Part shown: piece after piece, positions 58,523 through 64,000 of the stretch
Position numbering within the stretch: the first letter of the stretch is position 1
Layout: each line of letters starts with the position of its first letter
Assembly: GCF_002019595.1 (NCBI RefSeq)
Contig: NZ_KV917369.1
Span: 4,542,624 to 4,606,623 of the forward strand
Reading direction: 5' to 3'
Length of the DNA stretch: 64,000 nt
Source of the DNA: Priestia abyssalis
GTDB lineage: Bacteria > Bacillota > Bacilli > Bacillales > Bacillaceae_H
The notes under the pieces: model-generated
What the model was told of the DNA's origin: nothing
Databases searched by the model: none
What the model saw: the letters and a program-made list of their open reading frames with translations, nothing else
Position numbers and translations under genes: made by a program

Positions 58523-59457
58523 ATCGCTTCCTCCTTGGCGTTTTTCCTTTGCAGCATGGGATGCAGATTTCCATTATAGATTTGGCGTATCGTTCCAGGT
58601 CCTCTTTCATTTGAAAGAACCACAAACCGCTCAAAACTCTCCGTGTCCAGCAATGTCTTTAAAGACGGTCGCTTACGTAAATCGTCTATGCTATAACCAT
58701 GAACAGTCATGATAAGACCCACACCCGCATGAATGGCTTCTAAAACGGCATCACAATCCTCTTGACGGCCGATTTCATCAACAATAAGAACGTCTGGGCT
58801 CATGGAGCGAATCATCATCATCATCCCTTCCGCTTTAGGACATGCGTCCAATACATCCAGCCGCGGACCAAATGTATGCTGTGGCACCCCTTTGACACAT
58901 CCGGCAATTTCCGATCGTTCATCCACTATTCCCACTTTAATGGAGGAGATATTTTTCTGTTCCATCCCCGTGCTCATCAAACGAGCTATATCCCGGATCA
59001 TCGTTGTTTTCCCCGTTTGCGGCGGCCCAAGGATAATGGAATTGAGCCATTTCCCTTCATAAAGATATGGAACAATCGGAATGGCAATTCCCATTTTTTC
59101 TTTTGCTACACGAATATTAAAAGATGTGACATCCCGTATGACTTTGACAGATCCATTGTCTGTAACGACCTTTCCCGCCAAACCAACTCGATGCCCTCCC
59201 TCAATGGTGACATAGCCTTTTTTCAATTCTTCTTCAATCATATAAATGGAAAATTGACTCAACTTGTTCAATATAAATTTGGCGTCTTCTGCCGATGGTA
59301 AATACGGACAGAACTGGGCTTTTCCCTTTACGATAAATTCAAGAGGACGTCCGACGCGAATGCGAATTTCCTCCAACCCTCTCGTCTCATCCCTTATGAA
59401 CGGAGAAGAAAGATCAACAATACTTTTAGGAAGCATATATAAAATTTCGTTCATCAT
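58519..59457 (-). CDS. spoIIIAA: stage III sporulation protein AA (ATPase)
   Basis: AAA/secretion-type ATPase of the SpoIIIA-SpoIIQ channel, 312 residues, cytoplasmic in the mother cell. Walker A GPPQTGKTT at about residues 144-152, Walker B VLIVDEIG in SPDVLIVDEIGRQEDCDAV, and the conserved VGIVDERSEIAGCVKGVPQ. First gene of the operon, with a SigE-type promoter just upstream. Confidence 0.95.
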   Translation of the reverse strand: MMNEILYMLPKSIVDLSSPFIRDETRGLEEIRIRVGRPLEFIVKGKAQFCPYLPSAEDAKFILNKLSQFSIYMIEEELKKGYVTIEGGHRVGLAGKVVTDNGSVKVIRDVTSFNIRVAKEKMGIAIPIVPYLYEGKWLNSIILGPPQTGKTTMIRDIARLMSTGMEQKNISSIKVGIVDERSEIAGCVKGVPQHTFGPRLDVLDACPKAEGMMMMIRSMSPDVLIVDEIGRQEDCDAVLEAIHAGVGLIMTVHGYSIDDLRKRPSLKTLLDTESFERFVVLSNERGPGTIRQIYNGNLHPMLQRKNAKEEAI

Positions 59458-59486
59458 TAATCCCCTCGCCCTTTATCATTATTCTC

Positions 59487-59515
59487 AATGTATGCAGGCT
59501 TGACCGCTTTATGAC
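59487..59515 (-). promoter_or_regulatory. SigE promoter of the spoIIIA operon
   Basis: On the minus strand CATACATT (59487-59494) equals the SigE -10 consensus CATACAHT, with TCATAAA about 13 bases upstream as -35. It lies about 30 bases before the spoIIIAA start. The spoIIIA operon is SigE-controlled in B. subtilis. Confidence 0.8.
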
Positions 59516-59546
59516 TATGAGTTGTCTTACAAGTCTCGGCTCCCCA

Positions 59547-59828
59547 TTATTTCAAAACACCAATCAAAATAAGAATGACTCCTGTAATGATGAGCACGAA
59601 TTTCCCGATGGATAACTGGCCGGCAATGGATACAAGGCCTAAGGAAAAGGACGCCATCATCACAAGCGGTCCAATTACCGCCAAAGCTCCGTTAATAAGT
59701 AAAGCTTTTTTTACATCATTGTTTACTAAAATCAAAATGGCGGCCGTCAATTCAATAAAGGAAGAAACAAACCGCAAAATGGCCATCGTTAAAACAGTTG
59801 AGTCAATATAATGCAACCAGCGCTTCAT
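59547..59828 (-). CDS. yqhV: YqhV-like small membrane protein
   Basis: A 93-residue protein with three hydrophobic segments (SFIELTAAILILV, ALLINGALAVIGPLVMMASFSLGLVSIA, FVLIITGVILILIGVL). It is the YqhV family of unknown function, always next to spoIIIAA in Bacillus. The start was moved to the ATG at 59828 because GGAGGA is five bases upstream and the protein then begins MKRWLHYID, the family-like N-terminus. Confidence 0.88.
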   Translation of the reverse strand: MKRWLHYIDSTVLTMAILRFVSSFIELTAAILILVNNDVKKALLINGALAVIGPLVMMASFSLGLVSIAGQLSIGKFVLIITGVILILIGVLK

Positions 59829-59915
59829 AAGTTCCTCCGATCCGTGATGAATTCCTTTAATATATCCTAGTACAAGCCTATGCCGCTCATTCGAATTTAT
59901 GAAAATCCACCTCAT

Positions 59916-59955
59916 AAAAAAACTCCGGTGCGATAAAAGTCACCGGAGGCTTTTT
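59916..59955 (-). terminator. terminator between efp and yqhV
   Basis: ACTCCGGTG pairs with CACCGGAGG around CGATAAAAGT, flanked by A and T runs. On the minus strand it ends the aroQ-pepP-efp unit. Confidence 0.85.
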
Positions 59956-59993
59956 ACGTTATTTAACTTTTTCATTCGTCCTAAAGAAGCAAA

Positions 59994-60028
59994 ATGCGGC
60001 ATGGATACCCTTTTTATCCATGCCGCTG
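59994..60028 (-). terminator. hairpin after efp
   Basis: GCGGCATGGATA and TATCCATGCCGC form a 12-bp stem with a short T-rich loop, about 25 bases past the efp stop. No T run follows, so it may work with the terminator at 59916-59955 or protect the efp mRNA 3' end. Confidence 0.65.
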
Positions 60029-60051
60029 CATTCATGCGTATTTAATAAACA

Positions 60052-60609
60052 TTACGCACGTGATACGTAAGAACCGTCTGTTGTATTAACAATTAATACA
60101 TCGCCTTCGTTGACGAAGAATGGAACTTGGACACTTAATCCAGTTTCCACGATAGCCGGCTTTGAACCGCCGGAAGCCGTATCACCCTTAATACCAGGCT
60201 CTGTTTCTACAACCTTTAATTCAACCGTATTCGGAAGCTCGATACCGATTGTCTCGCTTTGATACATCATAATTGAAACTTCCATATTTTCTTTTAAGAA
60301 TTTCAATTCGTATTCAATAGCTGTTGCCGGCAGCTCGATTTGTTCATAACTTTCGGTATCCATGAATACGTGTTGGTCGCCATTTGCATATAGATACTGC
60401 ATTTTACGGTTATCGATTTGAGCTTTCGCTACTTTTTCACCGCCGCGGAATGTTTTCTCTTGAATAGCGCCTGTACGCAAGTTACGTAATTTAGAACGTA
60501 CGAACGCGGCACCTTTACCCGGCTTTACGTGTTGGAAATCCAATACGCGCCAAATGCCTCCGTCTACTTCAATTGTTAAACCTGTACGAAAATCGTTTAC
60601 TGAAATCAT
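60052..60609 (-). CDS. efp: translation elongation factor P
   Basis: Binds stalled ribosomes and eases polyproline synthesis. 185 residues in three beta-barrel domains; the modifiable lysine is Lys32 in [12 protein letters not shown], as in B. subtilis. The C-terminal signature [34 protein letters not shown] is present. Lies 20 bases after pepP, the usual Firmicutes neighbour. Confidence 0.96.
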   Translation of the reverse strand: MISVNDFRTGLTIEVDGGIWRVLDFQHVKPGKGAAFVRSKLRNLRTGAIQEKTFRGGEKVAKAQIDNRKMQYLYANGDQHVFMDTESYEQIELPATAIEYELKFLKENMEVSIMMYQSETIGIELPNTVELKVVETEPGIKGDTASGGSKPAIVETGLSVQVPFFVNEGDVLIVNTTDGSYVSRA

Positions 60610-60629
60610 TCAATAAATCCTCCTACATC

Positions 60630-61691
60630 TTATAAGATAATCAACTCTTTTGTTGAGTGAGTTAATGATTCGTTACCTTCTAACGTAACGACTGTATCAT
60701 CTTCAATTCTGACACCGCCAACGTTTGCTATGTAGATTCCCGGCTCTACGGTTACGACCATGCCCGGCTGTAATAGCGTGTCAGATCTCACCGATAAAGC
60801 AGGGCCTTCGTGCACTTCCATACCGAGTCCATGTCCAGTGGAATGGCCAAAATATTCGCCATACCCCTTTTCGCTAATATAATCACGAGTGAGCGCGTCA
60901 GCCTCTTTTCCGGTCATCCCTGCTTTAATACCGTTCATCCCCCGAAGCTGCGCTTGCAGAACGACATCATAGATCGTTTTTAATTGATCACTTACATCGC
61001 CCACTGCAACAGTTCGTGTAATATCTGAACAGTATCCTTTATAGTATGCACCAAAATCGAGTGTAACAAGTTCACCTTTTTCAATGGTCTTTTGTGTGGC
61101 TACTCCATGCGGCAAAGCTGAGCGATAGCCTGAGGCTACAATAATGTCAAATGATGAAGATACGGCTCCTTGCTTGCGCATAAAAAACTCAAGTTCATTT
61201 GATACGTCAAGTTCTGTCACACCCGGTCGTATAAAGGTTAAAATATGTTCAAACGCTGCATCTGCAATTTTTGCCGCTTCCTTTAATATCTTAATCTCTG
61301 AATCCGTCTTTATCAAGCGTAACTTTTCAACAATATCTGAAACGGGAACGAGTTGAGCTTGAATACTCTTTTTGTATGAAGCAAACTCAGCAAATGTGAC
61401 ATGCTGCTGCTCGAACCCAAGGTTCTTAATCCCAAGCCGTTCTATTTGTTTAGCTATCTCTTCTATAATTAGCCCTTTATGCTGAATAATTTCGAATTCC
61501 TTTATTTGCTCGTTGGCTTGCTCCACGTAACGAAAATCTGTGATAAAGACCGCTTTTTCAGCTGAAACAACCGCAATGCCTGCCGTTCCTGTGAAATTCG
61601 TGATATACCTGCGGTTATAACCGCTTGTAATCAACATTCCATCGATGCCATTTTTGGCAAAAGACTCTCGCAGCCCCGTTAATTTTCCCAT
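60630..61691 (-). CDS. papA: Xaa-Pro aminopeptidase family peptidase (PapA/YqhT)
   Basis: M24 metallopeptidase of 353 residues removing N-terminal residues before proline. Metal ligands: Asp pair in VTLDFGAYYKGYCSDITRT, His in FGHSTGHGLGMEVHEGP, Glu in VVTVEPGIY and Glu in GGVRIEDDTVV. The ATG at 61691 has GGAG eight bases upstream; the longer start lies inside aroQ. Linked to efp in most Bacillus genomes, which fits a proline-related role. Confidence 0.94.
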   Translation of the reverse strand: MGKLTGLRESFAKNGIDGMLITSGYNRRYITNFTGTAGIAVVSAEKAVFITDFRYVEQANEQIKEFEIIQHKGLIIEEIAKQIERLGIKNLGFEQQHVTFAEFASYKKSIQAQLVPVSDIVEKLRLIKTDSEIKILKEAAKIADAAFEHILTFIRPGVTELDVSNELEFFMRKQGAVSSSFDIIVASGYRSALPHGVATQKTIEKGELVTLDFGAYYKGYCSDITRTVAVGDVSDQLKTIYDVVLQAQLRGMNGIKAGMTGKEADALTRDYISEKGYGEYFGHSTGHGLGMEVHEGPALSVRSDTLLQPGMVVTVEPGIYIANVGGVRIEDDTVVTLEGNESLTHSTKELIIL

Positions 61692-61692
61692 A

Positions 61693-62136
61693 TTATTTCT
61701 CTCCTTTTTTCTCATTTATTAAAGCAAAAAAGGCCAATTCATATCCATATAAACCTAAGCCAACAATTTGACCTTTTGTCACCGGTGCAGTAACCGAGTG
61801 GTGACGAAACTCCTCCCTTGCATGGACATTCGATATATGTACTTCAATGACAGGAATGGAAATGCTCGCAATAGCATCCCGAATCGCATAACTATAGTGG
61901 GTAAATGCCCCCGGGTTCAAAATGATTCCTTCATATAAAGTGTCAGCTTGATGGATGCGGTCAATAATGGCTCCTTCATGATTGGACTGAAAACAGTCGA
62001 TTTCTACTCCATGCCCCCTCCCCAACTCTTGCATTCGATGCTCGAGATCCGCCAGCGTTTGCATTCCATATATCCCTGGTTCCCGAACCCCTAATCGATT
62101 TAAATTTGGACCGTTGACGACTAATATCTTTTTCAT
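61693..62136 (-). CDS. aroQ: type II 3-dehydroquinate dehydratase
   Basis: Third step of the shikimate pathway, dehydrating 3-dehydroquinate. 147 residues, usual length, from the ATG at 62136 (AAGGGGAAG upstream). Family motifs: VVNGPNLNRLGVREPGIYG, SNHEGAIIDRIH, ILNPGAFTHYSYAIRDAI, EVHISNVHAREEFRHHS with the catalytic His, and GLGLYGYELAF. It ends one base before the papA start. B. subtilis yqhS is at this place. Confidence 0.95.
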   Translation of the reverse strand: MKKILVVNGPNLNRLGVREPGIYGMQTLADLEHRMQELGRGHGVEIDCFQSNHEGAIIDRIHQADTLYEGIILNPGAFTHYSYAIRDAIASISIPVIEVHISNVHAREEFRHHSVTAPVTKGQIVGLGLYGYELAFFALINEKKGEK

Positions 62137-62280
62137 AAGACTTCCCCTTTCTCCCATTTCAGTGAACGTTATGAACTTAAACAAATTTATTGAATATCAA
62201 CCAGCTTTAGAAACGATACTCAATTTTCTTATCCGCCGATCTTTCAATGCGGTTTCATATACTTACCATATTAACAAAAA

Positions 62281-62305
62281 AAAAGGCCAACTCAAAGAGT
62301 GACCC
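62281..62305 (-). terminator. possible yqhR terminator
   Basis: GGCCAACTC and GAGTGACCC form an imperfect stem followed on the minus strand by a run of ten T. It overlaps the region just past the yqhR stop. Confidence 0.5.
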
Positions 62306-62306
62306 T

Positions 62307-62816
62307 TTACTCTTCATTAGCCCCTTCTGTTTGAGAGGCCGTCTCCAGTTCAGCCGCTTCAAAAGAAATAGAATAACCAACAAAGACACCGTACAAGATG
62401 TATAAGCATAATGTAGTAATAACCGTATTCATTTCAAGCTCTTTCACGGTTTTCAAGTTAGGAAATACAGGATTTAGCAAATAAAACACGATGGCCCATA
62501 GAGCTACCCCATATATCATTCCAACAAATATACTTTTAAACCGTTTTAAAGCAGCAAAATAAATAAGTGCAACAACAATCGATATAACGCCAATTAACAA
62601 AATACTAATAAAATTTCCGAGCGTTTTATCTTTCCACGCACCGAGCGTCCACGGCTGTAAAATCAAATTCGGGCTAATTTCTGTCAAGTTAACAATCGAT
62701 GCCAAATAAGCAATAAAACTCCACAATATTCCTCCTGCCAATCCGATGACAACCACTTTGGCAAGGAATGACGCAGACTGATTCTCGTTTTTTCTACTTT
62801 TCTTTGATTGTGCCAT
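62307..62816 (-). CDS. yqhR: conserved membrane protein YqhR
   Basis: Integral membrane protein of 169 residues with four hydrophobic segments (VVVIGLAGGILWSFIAYLASIV, FISILLIGVISIVVALIYFAAL, SIFVGMIYGVALWAIVFYLL, VITTLCLYILYGVFVGYSI) and a basic start (SKKSRKNEN). Function unknown; position next to yqhQ and aroQ matches B. subtilis yqhR. The ATG at 62816 has GAGGTG seven bases upstream. Confidence 0.87.
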   Translation of the reverse strand: MAQSKKSRKNENQSASFLAKVVVIGLAGGILWSFIAYLASIVNLTEISPNLILQPWTLGAWKDKTLGNFISILLIGVISIVVALIYFAALKRFKSIFVGMIYGVALWAIVFYLLNPVFPNLKTVKELEMNTVITTLCLYILYGVFVGYSISFEAAELETASQTEGANEE

Positions 62817-63021
62817 AACCACTCACCTCTAGCCATAGTATGAACTATAACCTTGATTTCTATTTGTGCTTTTCCTTCAAAGTAATTTTTTTATATATAA
62901 TGGATTTATATGGAATTTTTCTGGCTACAATATATAACATGCATCGACCTAGAGGTTTATTTCGATTTGCTGTAGAATATACAATAATAAGTTAATTCGT
63001 TTAGTTAGGTTGGTGTCACAC

Positions 63022-63966
63022 ATGTCTAAAATTTCAAAACCGGTATACGGTGGTCAAGCTGTGATGGAAGGTGTAATGTTCGGCGGAAAGCACACATGCG
63101 TTACGGCGATTCGGCGAAAAGATCAATCCATCGATTTTTTCCATTCTCCTCGCAAGCCCAATAAGGTGTTGACCGTTCTTAAAAAATTTCCTTTTTTAAG
63201 AGGAATTGCAGCCATTATTGAAGCGAGCGCTAACGGGTCCAGACATTTAAATTTTTCATCCGAAAGGTTTGATTTAGACCCGAATGAAGACTATCGTTTA
63301 CAAGAAAAAAAAGAATCGAAGCTGACGCTGATCCTCGGTATTGCCACAATCGGAGTCATTTCATTTTTATTCGGCAAAGTGCTGTTTACCCTTCTTCCCG
63401 TTTTTCTGGCAGCATTGACAAGGCCCGTTTTTTCATCGGACTTATCGCAAATTCTTGTAGAAGGGTTATTTAAACTTTTGTTGTTACTTGGTTATATTTT
63501 TGCTATTTCACAAACACCGTTAATCAAAAGGGTGTTTCAATATCACGGTGCAGAACATAAAGTGATTAATGCCTATGAAGCGGATAAAGAACTGACAATT
63601 GAAAACGTTCAATCAATGTCAAGGCTTCATTACCGCTGCGGCAGCAGTTTCATTTTATTCACAGTGGTCGTTGGAATGTTTGTCTATTTGTTGGTACCGA
63701 CAGATCCTCTATGGGTTCGCGTCGTCAACCGCCTTGCTTTAATTCCAGTTGTACTCGGTATCTCATTTGAAGTATTGCAGTTTACCAATAAATTGCGTGA
63801 TGTACCAGTACTTCGGTATTTAGGCTATCCAGGTCTTTGGCTTCAGCTTCTCACAACAAAGGAGCCGACCAATGAACAAGTAGAAGTAGCCATTGCTTCA
63901 TTTAACGAACTCTTACATGCAGAAGAAAAATATAAAGCTTCTGCTGACGAAGATAAAGTAGTTTAA
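63022..63966 (+). CDS. yqhQ: DUF1385 membrane protein YqhQ
   Basis: A 314-residue protein of the DUF1385 family, function unknown. It begins with the conserved PVYGGQAVMEGVMFGGKH and has about four helices (LILGIATIGVISFLFGKVLF, FKLLLLLGYIFAISQTPLI, SFILFTVVVGMFVYLLVP, RLALIPVVLGISFEVLQF) with the conserved YHGAEHKVINAYE and MSRLHYRCGSSF. ATG at 63022 preferred over an upstream TTG. Divergent from yqhR. Confidence 0.9.
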   Translation: MSKISKPVYGGQAVMEGVMFGGKHTCVTAIRRKDQSIDFFHSPRKPNKVLTVLKKFPFLRGIAAIIEASANGSRHLNFSSERFDLDPNEDYRLQEKKESKLTLILGIATIGVISFLFGKVLFTLLPVFLAALTRPVFSSDLSQILVEGLFKLLLLLGYIFAISQTPLIKRVFQYHGAEHKVINAYEADKELTIENVQSMSRLHYRCGSSFILFTVVVGMFVYLLVPTDPLWVRVVNRLALIPVVLGISFEVLQFTNKLRDVPVLRYLGYPGLWLQLLTTKEPTNEQVEVAIASFNELLHAEEKYKASADEDKVV

Positions 63967-64000
63967 TACATCGGTCTGTTCAGCCGTTTTCCTTCATGTT

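Noticed and set aside
58762-59301. Plus-strand open frame of 179 codons
   Set aside because: Antisense shadow of spoIIIAA, rich in His and Arg, with no start signal.
1-64000. CRISPR array, tRNA, rRNA, integrase or phage genes
   Set aside because: Looked for by eye on both strands; no regularly spaced repeats, no tRNA-like cloverleaf with acceptor stem and no such protein families were found.

Overview
The window is 64 kb of chromosome from an endospore-forming Bacillaceae bacterium. The evidence is gene content and order: spo0A, spoIVB and the whole spoIIIAA-AH operon lie among housekeeping genes in an order close to the Bacillus subtilis yqh-yqi-yqj region. Strong Shine-Dalgarno sites, TTG/GTG starts, a sigma-54 (SigL) promoter, a SigE promoter and a CcpA cre site also fit. 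The species cannot be named from the sequence. Nearly all genes lie on the minus strand; the exceptions are the truncated proC/proI, namA, prli42, a DUF2627 gene, a yycC-like gene and yqhQ.

Layout, left to right. (1) 1-3.2 kb: end of proC/proI, namA (yqjM) and rnz. (2) 3.2-14.4 kb: a reductive pyrimidine-degradation block with preT, preA, dihydropyrimidinase, an NCS1 permease, a 74-residue unknown protein, a PucR-type regulator, acylating semialdehyde dehydrogenase and an omega-aminotransferase. It lies between yqjE and rnz, where B. subtilis carries yqjF-yqjG-dinB-gndA-zwf. (3) 15-20.1 kb: peptidase yqjE, acyl-CoA carboxyltransferase yqjD, methylmalonyl-CoA epimerase, the 31-residue Prli42, an L,D-transpeptidase and a FUSC-family membrane protein. 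(4) 20.2-23.2 kb: artPQR amino-acid ABC importer and bacilliredoxin brxB. (5) 23.4-38.1 kb: meaB, mutB and mutA downstream of a bkd operon (bcd-buk-lpdV-bkdAA-bkdAB-bkdB), with the sigma-54 activator bkdR upstream. (6) 38.3-42.2 kb: small genes, a glycerophosphodiester phosphodiesterase, spo0A and spoIVB. (7) 42.6-53.9 kb: recN, argR, tlyA, dxs, ispA, xseB, xseA, nusB, yqhY, accC, accB. (8) 54.2-64 kb: spoIIIAH to spoIIIAA, yqhV, efp, pepP, aroQ, yqhR, yqhQ.

Metabolic logic. The bkd operon oxidises branched-chain 2-oxo acids. Propionyl-CoA from Ile/Val would pass through a carboxylase (YqjD), epimerase and MutAB/MeaB to succinyl-CoA. The pyrimidine block would turn uracil/thymine into beta-alanine or its methyl homologue and then acetyl- or propionyl-CoA through the aminotransferase and MmsA.

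Three enzymes normally found in these neighbourhoods are absent: ptb (phosphotransbutyrylase) from the bkd operon, folD from between nusB and xseA, and the N-carbamoyl-beta-alanine amidohydrolase of the pyrimidine pathway.

The least explained material is intergenic. There is a family of hairpin repeats whose stems vary with compensating changes around a near-constant loop; a 254-bp MITE-like element with a deleted relative; a 44-bp repeat sitting inside a terminator loop; and a structured nusB leader. No tRNA, rRNA, CRISPR array, transposase or prophage gene was seen.
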